NCBI RefSeq assembly: GCF_902859595.1
Contig: NZ_CADIJQ010000008.1
Span: 275,721-339,720, forward strand
Source of the DNA: Achromobacter kerstersii
Lineage (GTDB): Bacteria; Pseudomonadota; Gammaproteobacteria; Burkholderiales; Burkholderiaceae_B
Direction of reading: 5' to 3'
Length of the DNA stretch: 64,000 nucleotides
Part shown: piece after piece, positions 37,812 to 45,768 of the stretch
How positions within the stretch are numbered: position 1 is the first letter of the stretch
Layout: each line of letters opens with the position of its first letter
Translations under genes and position numbers: made by a program
The notes under the pieces: generated by a model
What the model saw: only the letters and a program-made list of their open reading frames with translations
What the model was told of the DNA's origin: nothing
The model's database searches: none

Positions 37812-38846
37812 ATGACCGACATCAACCTATTGGTATTGCGCCACGCCGTCGAATGGGCACACGCCGGCATTCCCGTGTGGCTGTTCACGGTGGCGCGAAC
37901 GTGGGGCTCATCCCCCCGGCCACCCGGATCGATCATGGCGATGAACGCGCAAGGCGCGGTGGCTGGGTCCGTGTCGGGCGGTTGCATCGAAGATGATCTG
38001 GCGGCGCGCGTGCAGGAAATGGACGCGGCGCCACAGCCGCCCGCCGTGCTGCGCTATGGCGTGCTGGCCGATGACGCGCGGCGCTTCGGCATCCCCTGCG
38101 GCGGTACGGTGGAATTGGTGATGGAACGCGTCGGCCCGCAAAGCCTGTTGCCCGAACTATTGAACGCCTGCATCCAGCGGCGTTGCGTGGCGCGCACGCT
38201 GGATTTGGCGTCGGGGCAGGCCACGCTGCAAGCCGGCCCGCCCGACCGCGCACCGAGCTTGGCCGCCACCACCTTCACCAGCCACTTCGGCCCTACCGCC
38301 CGGCTGATCGTGATCGGCGCGGGGGACACCAGCCGCTATCTGTGCCAGATCGCCCTGACGCTGGGCTTTGACATCATCGTCTGCGACCCGCGCGACGCGC
38401 ATCCGCACGACTGGACGCAGGCGGGCATGACGTTCACGCGTGAAATGCCCGACGACGTCATCTTGCGGCTGCGGCCCGACAGGCGCACGGCCGTCATTGC
38501 GCTAACCCATGATCCGAAGCTTGATGACCTGGCGCTGATCGATGCGCTGCAATCGGACGCGTTCTACGTCGGCGCAATCGGCTCGCGCAAGAACAGTTTT
38601 CAGCGGCGGTCGCGGCTGCGCGAGTACTTCGATCTGGATGAGGCCGCGCTGAACAAGCTGCACGGCCCGGCCGGCATTTTCATTGGCAGCAAAACCCCCG
38701 CCGAGATCGCGTTATCGATCATGGCGGAGGTGGTGGCCGCGAAGAATGGCGCGGCACAAGACACGTGGGAACGCGTGGCCCAGGGCAAGGAACGGCTTGC
38801 CCTGGAACGCCCTTCGACACCCTTAGACGCCCTTAGACGTCCTTAG
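37812..38846 (+). CDS. XdhC/CoxI-family molybdenum cofactor insertion protein
   Basis: A 344-residue protein with an N-terminal XdhC/CoxI domain (WGSSPRPPGSIMAM, GSVSGGCIEDDL) and a C-terminal Rossmann domain (LIVIGAGDTSRYL, FYVGAIGSRKN). XdhC binds and sulfurates the molybdenum cofactor and inserts it into hydroxylases; this one should serve the nicotinate dehydrogenase encoded just upstream. The start at 37812 is the first ATG before the domain. Its last codons and stop lie in a 10-bp tandem repeat, and the stop overlaps that of the convergent GAF gene by four bases. Confidence 0.9.
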   Translation: MTDINLLVLRHAVEWAHAGIPVWLFTVARTWGSSPRPPGSIMAMNAQGAVAGSVSGGCIEDDLAARVQEMDAAPQPPAVLRYGVLADDARRFGIPCGGTVELVMERVGPQSLLPELLNACIQRRCVARTLDLASGQATLQAGPPDRAPSLAATTFTSHFGPTARLIVIGAGDTSRYLCQIALTLGFDIIVCDPRDAHPHDWTQAGMTFTREMPDDVILRLRPDRRTAVIALTHDPKLDDLALIDALQSDAFYVGAIGSRKNSFQRRSRLREYFDLDEAALNKLHGPAGIFIGSKTPAEIALSIMAEVVAAKNGAAQDTWERVAQGKERLALERPSTPLDALRRP

Positions 38847-38850
38847 ACGC
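38811..38850. repeat. 10-bp tandem repeat spanning two convergent stop codons
   Basis: Four exact-length 10-bp units, CCTTCGACAC, CCTTAGACGC, CCTTAGACGT, CCTTAGACGC. The third and fourth units contain the TAG of the XdhC-like gene and the complement of the TAA of the GAF gene. Confidence 0.93.
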
Positions 38851-39388
38851 TGTCCAGGCTGGAGCGGTCCACCTCGGCGGCGGCCGATTGCGCGGCGAGC
38901 ATTTCCTCGATGAAGACCGGCGCGCACACGCCAGCGATCAGCGCCGCCAGATCGTGATCCGCCTTGTCATAGGCATGGCGGCCGCTCAGCATGTTCAACG
39001 ACCCGATCACCCGGCCCTCGTGACGCACCGGAATGTTGAACGCCGATTGCAACCCGCGATCAATCAGCATCGGCGCTTCAGAGAACACCGTGCGCACATC
39101 GTCTTCATTGCTGGCCACATACAGCCGCCCTTGCTCCAGCACATGGCGCGACCAGGGGCCGCTGCCGGTGGCCTTGAAACCGCCCAGCGGGCTGATGCTT
39201 TCGTCTGACGTGTACAGACGCTTCATCAGCTGATGCGACTCCAGATACAGCAGCGCCGTGAAGAGCTTGTGCCCGAAGGCTTCCTCAAGCAGGCCAGAGA
39301 TCACGTTCCACTGCGCCTCGCGGCTGCTTGCCAGCCCCAAGGCCCGCGCATGCCTGGCCCACGGTTCGAATGCCGATGCGGATGTCAT
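38843..39388 (-). CDS. GAF-domain protein
   Basis: A 181-residue soluble protein consisting of one GAF domain (about residues 25-165; LFTALLYLESHQLMKRLYTSD at the start, FNIPVRHEGRVIGSLNML at the core). It has no output domain, so it may bind a small ligand and act as a sensor or enzyme like the small GAF hydrolases/decarboxylase partners; the role is open. Its ATG overlaps the stop of the MFS gene by one base, so it is co-translated with transporter and amidohydrolase. Confidence 0.8.
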   Translation of the reverse strand: MTSASAFEPWARHARALGLASSREAQWNVISGLLEEAFGHKLFTALLYLESHQLMKRLYTSDESISPLGGFKATGSGPWSRHVLEQGRLYVASNEDDVRTVFSEAPMLIDRGLQSAFNIPVRHEGRVIGSLNMLSGRHAYDKADHDLAALIAGVCAPVFIEEMLAAQSAAAEVDRSSLDSV

Positions 39389-40740
39389 CAGTTGATCTCC
39401 TCAAGCACCACGCCACGCGTGTTCTTGCCGAAGAACAGAATGCCCAGGCCGCCCACCAGCAAAATGGCCGTCATCATGGCGAACACGCCCGCAAAGCCCA
39501 GCACCGGGTACGCCACGCCCACGATGGTGGGCGACGCAATCGAGCCGATCCGCGCAAAGGCCGACGCCGCGCCCATGCCGGTTGCCCGGATAGAGGTCGG
39601 GTAGATTTCGGCGGTGTAGGTGTACTGGCCCGCGATCACGCCGTTCATGCCGAAAGACAGCAGCATGCTCAGCATGATGATTTGCTGCTCGCCACTGGCC
39701 AGCGCCAAGCCCAATGCCGACAGGCACGACAGCAGCATGTAGATCAGAATCGTGTACTTGCGGCCGATCTTGTCGTTGAAGTACGCGGCCGAGAAGTAGC
39801 CCGGAATCTGCGATAGATAAATCAGGATCGTGTACGAGAAGCTCTTGGTGATCGTGAAGCCGCGTTCAACCAGCAGGCTGGGAATCCACACCAGGAAGGC
39901 GTAGTAGCAGAACAGCACGGTGATCCAGAACACCCACACCAGCGCGGTCGTGCCCAGATACTGTTTGGAGAACAGCGAGGCCAGCTTGGCCATGGCGGTC
40001 TGTTGCGCAGCAGGCTTGGAGTTGGCCTTGCGCGTGGACACGGGCGTGGGCAGCGGACGGCCCAGCTTTTGCTCCACCTCGGCTTCGATGGCCGAGCAAA
40101 TGCGGTTGGCTTCGGCGGTTTGGCCCGTGTGTTCCAGCCAACGCGGCGACTCAAACAACGACTTGCGCCACCACAGCAGGAACACCACCGGCACGGACGC
40201 AATGATCATGATCCAGCGCCAGCCATCGTCGCTCAACGGCACAATGAAGTAGCCCAGCAGCGCCGACATCACGAAGCCGAACGAGAAGAAGCCGGCCAGC
40301 GCGCCGGTGAAGCGGCCGCGATACTTGCTGCTGACGAACTCCGCCAGGTACGGCGCGATGATGGCGCCTTCCGCGCCCATCCCAATGCCCGCGATCATGC
40401 GCAAGATGTAGAACTCGTGATAGTTGCGGGCAAACGCATTGATAAAGGTGGCCACGCAGAACAGCAGCAAGGCCCACATCATGATTTTCTTGCGGCCGTA
40501 GCGGTCGCCCAGAATGCCGGAGAACAGCGCGCCCACCAGGAAGCCCACGTAGGTGCTGCTGGCGATCCAGCCGATCTGGCCGGTGGAAAGCCCCCATTGC
40601 ACGCGCAACGACGGAATGATGAAGGCAATGATGCCGGCGTCCAGCGCTTCAAAAGCGAGGCCCAGGCCGCCGATCATCAGCAGCCGGAAATGAAAGCTGG
40701 AGAACGGCAGCCGCTCTAGGCGGTCCGATACGGAATACAT
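39388..40740 (-). CDS. MFS transporter of the aromatic acid/SV2-like type
   Basis: A 450-residue, 12-helix transporter. GDRYGRKKIMMW between helices 2 and 3 and RMIAGIGMGAEGAIIAPYLAEF in helix 4 are typical of the sugar/aromatic-acid:H+ symporter branch. It lies between an amidohydrolase and a GAF protein in one minus-strand unit, so it probably imports the compound hydrolysed by the amidohydrolase. ATG at 40740 is the first before helix 1. Confidence 0.88.
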   Translation of the reverse strand: MYSVSDRLERLPFSSFHFRLLMIGGLGLAFEALDAGIIAFIIPSLRVQWGLSTGQIGWIASSTYVGFLVGALFSGILGDRYGRKKIMMWALLLFCVATFINAFARNYHEFYILRMIAGIGMGAEGAIIAPYLAEFVSSKYRGRFTGALAGFFSFGFVMSALLGYFIVPLSDDGWRWIMIIASVPVVFLLWWRKSLFESPRWLEHTGQTAEANRICSAIEAEVEQKLGRPLPTPVSTRKANSKPAAQQTAMAKLASLFSKQYLGTTALVWVFWITVLFCYYAFLVWIPSLLVERGFTITKSFSYTILIYLSQIPGYFSAAYFNDKIGRKYTILIYMLLSCLSALGLALASGEQQIIMLSMLLSFGMNGVIAGQYTYTAEIYPTSIRATGMGAASAFARIGSIASPTIVGVAYPVLGFAGVFAMMTAILLVGGLGILFFGKNTRGVVLEEIN

Positions 40741-40833
40741 GATGACGATAGTTCCGGTAGAAATGTGAAAGCGGGCGGGGCGCGCGGGCATTGAGCGCAC
40801 GCGTGCCTGGCCCGACAGGGCTGGGTTCAGTGC

Positions 40834-42066
40834 TTAGTTCAGCGCGTTCTTGTGCTGCAAGCCGCGGTTCATGATCAGCTTGAGCGAATCGGGCTTGGTC
40901 AACAGCGCGATGTCATCCAGCGGATTGCCATCCACCAGCAACAGGTCGGCATGGGCGCCCTCGCACACTTCACCGAGCAGGCCTTCCTGATTCAGGATCT
41001 CGGCGCCGATCAGCGTCGCCTGCTGAATCACCTTGGCGTTGCCCAGCACGCGGGCGCGCAGCGTCAGTTCATCGGCTTGCATGTAGTGGGTTTCGCCCAG
41101 CAGGTCGCTGCCGTAACCCATCTTCACGCCGACTTCGTCCAGGATTTCAAGCGCGGTCAGCCCTTGCGTGCGCACGGTGGCAATCTTCTTCACCGAGTCC
41201 AGCGGCAAGCCATAACGCTCGCCGTCATTGGCCAGGCCTTCATAGGTGATCAGCGTGGGCACCATGTAGGCGCCGTGCTCTTTCATCACCTGCGCGGCCT
41301 CGCGGTCGACCAGGTTGCCGTGTTCGATGGTGCGAACGCCGCAGCGCACGGCGCGCGTAATCGCGCGCGGCGTGTAGGCATGGGCCATCACATAGGTGTT
41401 GGCGTTGCTGGCTTCTTCCACAATGGCGATCAGCTCGGCTTCCGAGAAGCCCAGGTTCTGAATCGGGTCATTGGGCGAGGCCACGCCGCCCGAGGCCATG
41501 ACCTTGATCTGGGTGGCGCCCTTCAGGATTTCTTCGCGCACCGCCAGGCGGCAGTTGTCCACGCCATCCACCACGCGGCCGATGTTGCCAATCTTGACCG
41601 AGCACGGGCAGGGGTCGAGTTCGTCGTTGCGCTGGCGGAAGTCGCCATGGCCGCCCGTCTGCGACAGGGCCTTGCCCGAGCAGAACAGGCGCGGCCCATC
41701 GACCGTTCCGTCCAGCACGGCTTGCGCCAGCGCCCAGTCGGCGCCGCCCGCGTCACGCACCGACGTGAAGCCGCGGTCCAGCATGCCCTGCATGATGGGC
41801 AGCGCGCGCAGCAGGGCCAGCGCATTCGGCAAGGACGCCACGCGGCCCAGGTTGAACGACGACGCCACCACGTGCACGTGGCAATCGATCATGCCCGGCA
41901 TCAGGGTCATGCCCTTGGCATCCAGCACCTGCGCATCCGGCGCCGTCAATTCGTCGGCGCTGATGCGGGTGATCATCCCGTCCTCGATCAGCACGTTGGT
42001 TGCCTCTTCGAGGACCAGTGATCGGGTATTCAAGATCTTGCAATTCTTAACAACAACCGGCTTCAT
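40834..42066 (-). CDS. Metal-dependent amidohydrolase family protein
   Basis: A 410-residue enzyme of the imidazolonepropionase-like amidohydrolase superfamily. Metal ligands: H-x-H in PGMIDCHVHV, Lys in ATQIKVMASGG, His in YVMAHAYTP, His in RTIEHGNLVD and Asp in GYGSDLLGETHY. Related enzymes cleave Xaa-Pro or Xaa-Arg dipeptides or other amides; the substrate is not predictable. It is first in a unit with an MFS gene and a GAF gene, divergent from a LysR regulator. Confidence 0.88.
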   Translation of the reverse strand: MKPVVVKNCKILNTRSLVLEEATNVLIEDGMITRISADELTAPDAQVLDAKGMTLMPGMIDCHVHVVASSFNLGRVASLPNALALLRALPIMQGMLDRGFTSVRDAGGADWALAQAVLDGTVDGPRLFCSGKALSQTGGHGDFRQRNDELDPCPCSVKIGNIGRVVDGVDNCRLAVREEILKGATQIKVMASGGVASPNDPIQNLGFSEAELIAIVEEASNANTYVMAHAYTPRAITRAVRCGVRTIEHGNLVDREAAQVMKEHGAYMVPTLITYEGLANDGERYGLPLDSVKKIATVRTQGLTALEILDEVGVKMGYGSDLLGETHYMQADELTLRARVLGNAKVIQQATLIGAEILNQEGLLGEVCEGAHADLLLVDGNPLDDIALLTKPDSLKLIMNRGLQHKNALN

Positions 42067-42283
42067 AAATAAATCACGCTATCTGTTCAACATGCAGGAA
42101 ATTCAGCATGGCGAACTCTACCGGTACAATCCAAACGTCCGATACCGGGTCTCCCCTTAGGGAATCGACACAAATTTGAACAGCCTTATGAGTAATACTC
42201 ATACCCTGTCTTTTCCGGCTGGGTGATTGCCGCCCCGGTATTCGCCGACCGATGTATTCGCTCACGCATGGTTTAACTGCCCC
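42067..42283. promoter_or_regulatory. Divergent amidohydrolase/LysR intergenic region
   Basis: The gap of 217 bp between the divergent amidohydrolase and LysR genes must hold both promoters. ATGAGTAATACTCAT (42188-42202) is a nearly perfect inverted repeat with an ATGAGT/ACTCAT arm pair and a T-N11-A-like shape expected for a LysR-type site. Confidence 0.5.
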
Positions 42284-43264
42284 ATGAGACGCCGCTGCCC
42301 CACCCTCTCTGAATTGAATGCGTTCACCGCAGCGGCGCGCCATCTGTCGTTCTCCAAGGCGGGCAAAGAGCTGTTCGTTACGCAAAGCGCCATCAGCCGG
42401 CACATCGCCACGCTGGAAAGCTACCTGGGCCACGCGCTGTTCATTCGCGCCACCAACGGCCTGCAGCTGACCCGCATGGGCGCTACCTACCTGAGCCTGA
42501 TCCGCCCCGCGCTGCACACGCTGGAAAGCGCCACGTCGCAGGTCATGGCGACCCAACAATCGGCCAAATCGCTGAACGTATCGGCCGCGCCCACGTTTGC
42601 CGCACAATGGCTGTTCCCCCGCCTGAAGACCTTTCGCGAATTCAATCCCGACATCTCCATCAACTTCGTCCGCTACAGCGTGGCGGATTACAAAAGCACC
42701 GAACTGGATTTCGATGCGTCCATTCAATATGGCTACGGGGATTGGCACGACGGTGATGCCAAGTACCTGACGGGCCGGGAAACCCGGCTGGTGTGCTCGC
42801 GCGAGTACCTGGACCAGCATCCCATCAGCAGCCTGGAAGACATCAAGCAATGCACGCTGTTGCAGCACATTGAGATTCCGCTGTCGTGGGAATACTGGTT
42901 TTCTACTTACCTCGGCGATTATGACCGCGCGCGTTTCGGGCCGGGATTCAATTTGTTTTCGATGATTATCCAAGCCGCGTCGTCAGGCTTTGGCGTGGCG
43001 CTGATGCCGCACTGCCTGATCGAAAAGGAATTGGCCACGGGGCAATTGGTGGACATATTCGACCGCACGTTTGAAAGCCCGCTTGGCTATTATCTTTGCG
43101 CGCCCAACTGGCGCAGCAATATGGAAAGCTACGACCGGCTGAGCCAGTGGCTATCGCATGAGTGTTTGCATGGCGCGTCAGGGCCGGCTGCGGCAGACTG
43201 CCCTTACTGCGACGCCAGTGAATCAGCTGATCCGCTTGGGCAGCACAGCCCGCATCCAGCGTGA
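42284..43264 (+). CDS. LysR-family regulator (GcvA-like)
   Basis: A 326-residue LysR protein; N-terminal HTH (LSELNAFTAAARHLSFSKAG, LFVTQSAISRHIATLE) and a periplasmic-binding-protein-like effector domain with the GcvA-type WLFPRLKTF and GFGVALMPHCLI segments. It is divergent from the amidohydrolase operon and probably regulates it. The last 14 codons run over the 3' end of the convergent FUSC gene, giving a Cys-containing tail not usual in the family. ATG at 42284 is chosen because the HTH begins directly after it. Confidence 0.88.
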   Translation: MRRRCPTLSELNAFTAAARHLSFSKAGKELFVTQSAISRHIATLESYLGHALFIRATNGLQLTRMGATYLSLIRPALHTLESATSQVMATQQSAKSLNVSAAPTFAAQWLFPRLKTFREFNPDISINFVRYSVADYKSTELDFDASIQYGYGDWHDGDAKYLTGRETRLVCSREYLDQHPISSLEDIKQCTLLQHIEIPLSWEYWFSTYLGDYDRARFGPGFNLFSMIIQAASSGFGVALMPHCLIEKELATGQLVDIFDRTFESPLGYYLCAPNWRSNMESYDRLSQWLSHECLHGASGPAAADCPYCDASESADPLGQHSPHPA

Positions 43265-44353
43265 CAGCAGCGGCCGGATGCGCTGATTGTGCAGAAGCAC
43301 CGCGCCTAGCACGCCAATGAACGCGCCAATCACCGTATCCACGAACCGCGCCTGTATCACCGCCGACGGATAGCCCTGGCCCAGATGCGGCGCCTCGGCA
43401 AGGAAGATCGTCAGCGGCGTGATCAGCGCCACCGCGCTGGCGTAGTGCCGCACCACCAAGGTTTCTATCCCGAACGACAGCGCCATCATCACCAGGCTCA
43501 ACGTCCACACATTCAGCGGCAGGCTCAATAATGCCCACGCCACGCATAAGCCCAGCGCCGTACCAAAAATCCGATGCAGCTGGCGGTTCCAGGCCGCCCA
43601 CAAGCTGGCCCCCTGGATAATCGCCAGGCAGCTGACGGGCACCCAATAGGGCCGCGGCAATTGCAGCAGTTCGGCCACCAGCAAGGAAATTCCTACGAAC
43701 AGCCCGATGATGATGGAGTCATACACGACAAAATCAAAAGTCGGCTTGGGCAGCGGGGTTTCAACAGGAGGCGGCGCCACGCGCGTCATGTGCAGGGAAT
43801 AGGCAAACGCCACCAGGCAGGCAACCAAACACCCCAGCGCCACCATGCCTACGCGCATCGGCACATCGTCAATACGCCCCGGCGTGTAGGCCGCAATGGC
43901 TGTCGCCATAATGAAAAACAAGCTGCCCGGCGGGCCTAGCCGGTAGCAGCGGCACACCATATTGACCAGGATGGCGATGATCGTCAGCGCGGCAACCATC
44001 GCCGTGGGCCAGAACTGCGTCAGCGCGCCCACCGCAAAGCAGGCCACCATGCCGAACGACGCGGCCAGCAACATCATCATGCGGTGCTGCAAGGAAGAAT
44101 TGGGCAGGCTCAGGAACACCATGCCGCCCAGGCTGGACATCAAGCCATAATCCATGCGCCCGAAATACGCGCCCACCATCAGCGGCAGGCCCGACGACAA
44201 CGCCGCCGCCAGCGGCATTTCCCAACGGCGGTCGCTGGTGTTGACGCGGATCAGTTCACGCCACGCATCCCGCACCTGCTCCTTGACGAAGCCAATCGGC
44301 CGCCATAACCCGTGGCTTTCGCGTGCATCCCTGTTGTCGTCGTCTTGTTTCAT
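43223..44353 (-). CDS. FUSC-family inner-membrane protein
   Basis: A 376-residue membrane protein with two blocks of about five to six helices each, the layout of fusaric-acid-resistance/YccS-like proteins. AALSSGLPLMVGAYFG and YWVPVSCLAIIQG are characteristic. These proteins are linked to efflux of aromatic acids, but no membrane fusion partner is encoded here. It overlaps the convergent LysR gene by 42 bp. Confidence 0.85.
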   Translation of the reverse strand: MKQDDDNRDARESHGLWRPIGFVKEQVRDAWRELIRVNTSDRRWEMPLAAALSSGLPLMVGAYFGRMDYGLMSSLGGMVFLSLPNSSLQHRMMMLLAASFGMVACFAVGALTQFWPTAMVAALTIIAILVNMVCRCYRLGPPGSLFFIMATAIAAYTPGRIDDVPMRVGMVALGCLVACLVAFAYSLHMTRVAPPPVETPLPKPTFDFVVYDSIIIGLFVGISLLVAELLQLPRPYWVPVSCLAIIQGASLWAAWNRQLHRIFGTALGLCVAWALLSLPLNVWTLSLVMMALSFGIETLVVRHYASAVALITPLTIFLAEAPHLGQGYPSAVIQARFVDTVIGAFIGVLGAVLLHNQRIRPLLSRWMRAVLPKRIS

Positions 44354-44515
44354 CCCTGGCCCCTCGTCGGCATGGCGAAGATTATCCTCCGCAAATTCCG
44401 TCCAGTGGATTTAACGGGAATTCCCTGATATTCCCGCCCCGGCCCGCTGGCTACCATTCCGCGCACTCGGCCACCGGCCGACAGAATACCCATGCGCTCA
44501 ACGCGCGGAGACACC

Positions 44516-45532
44516 ATGAAAGCACTTAAACACGTCGCGGCAGGCACCGCATTATTCCTTTCGTCCTGGGCGGCCACCGCCGGCGTGACTTTCGATAGCG
44601 TCAAGAATAAGGGCTTCGTCCAATGCGGCGTGTCCACGGGCGTGGCTGGCTTCTCGGTCAATGACAGCAAGGGCGGCTGGATCGGCCTGGACGTCGACCT
44701 GTGCCGCGCGCTTGCCATCACCATGTTTGGCGACCCCGCCAAATCCAAGATCATGGCGGTCAGCGCCGTGCAACGTTTCACCGCCCTGCAATCCGGCGAA
44801 GTGGACGTCCTGCCGCGCAACACCACGCTGTCGCTCACGCGTGACACCACCTTGGGCCTGATCGGCGTCGGCGTGAACTACTACGACAGCCAGGGCATCA
44901 TGGTGAACAAATCCTTGAACGTGAAAAGCGCCAAGGAACTGGACGGCGCAACCGTCTGCGTGCAGCCCGGCACCACCACGGAACTGAACCTGGCGGACTG
45001 GTTCCGTTCGCAGAACATCGTCTTCAAGCCCGTTGTGGTCGAGCGTCTGGACGAGATCATCCGCGCGTTTGCAGTGGGCCGCTGCGATGCCTTCACTGGC
45101 GACAAATCCCAACTGGCCGCCGCGCGCAGCAACTTGGAGAACCCGGGCCAGTACGACATTCTTCCCGAGAACTTCTCGAAGGAACCGCTGGGCCCGATGG
45201 TGCGCCAGGGCGACGAGCAATGGTTCAACGTCGTGCGCTGGACGATGTTCGCCATGCTGGAAGCCGAGGAATACGGCATCACGTCGAAGAACGTGGATGA
45301 AATGCTCAAAAGCACGAATCCCAACGTGCAGCGCCTGCTGGGCGTGACGCCGGGCATGGGCAAGAACCTGGGCGTGGACGATAAGTGGGCCTACAACATC
45401 ATCAAGCACATCGGCAATTACGGTGAGAGCTTTGAGAAGAACCTGGGCCCCAGCAGCCCGTTGAAGCTGTCGCGCGGATTGAACGCGTCGTACCGCGATG
45501 GCGGGCTGATGTATGGGTGGCCGGTGCGCTAA
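44516..45532 (+). CDS. Amino-acid ABC transporter substrate-binding protein (AapJ-like)
   Basis: A 338-residue periplasmic protein with a signal peptide (cleavage near WAATAGV). GVSTGVAGFSVNDSKGGWIGLDVDLCRALA and PRNTTLSLTRDT are typical of the general L-amino-acid binding protein AapJ. ATG at 44516 follows GCGGAG and starts the signal peptide; an upstream in-frame TTG/GTG is not needed. Permease and ATPase genes that normally follow aapJ are absent; a terminator lies directly behind the gene. Confidence 0.92.
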   Translation: MKALKHVAAGTALFLSSWAATAGVTFDSVKNKGFVQCGVSTGVAGFSVNDSKGGWIGLDVDLCRALAITMFGDPAKSKIMAVSAVQRFTALQSGEVDVLPRNTTLSLTRDTTLGLIGVGVNYYDSQGIMVNKSLNVKSAKELDGATVCVQPGTTTELNLADWFRSQNIVFKPVVVERLDEIIRAFAVGRCDAFTGDKSQLAAARSNLENPGQYDILPENFSKEPLGPMVRQGDEQWFNVVRWTMFAMLEAEEYGITSKNVDEMLKSTNPNVQRLLGVTPGMGKNLGVDDKWAYNIIKHIGNYGESFEKNLGPSSPLKLSRGLNASYRDGGLMYGWPVR

Positions 45533-45555
45533 ACGCGCGTAGAACGCGGCTCCTG

Positions 45556-45592
45556 AACGGCCGGCGAACGCTCAACGCGCTCGCCGGCCGTT
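45556..45592 (+). terminator. Intrinsic terminator after the amino-acid binding protein
   Basis: A 12-bp perfect stem (45556-45567 with 45581-45592, core GGCCGGCGA), 13-base loop and a short T run, 23 bp after the stop codon. Confidence 0.85.
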
Positions 45593-45768
45593 TTGCGTTT
45601 GGGGTAGCGGGTGGCAGGATATGCCGAGCCGGGTTGGGCCGGATGGGTCTGCGTAGGCACCGATTCGGAAGCCGCGCAGCAGAATCGCCCGGAAAAACCA
45701 GAGCCCGGGAGTCGTTACACTGGCGGTTCACCTCCTGCGACCATTCTGTTCGCGCCTGCCCCGCCTAG

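Noticed and set aside
45593..45768. Possible small gene between the amino-acid binding protein and the helicase
   Set aside because: Short open frames here have no plausible start site or conserved-looking sequence; the stretch is treated as the helicase promoter region.
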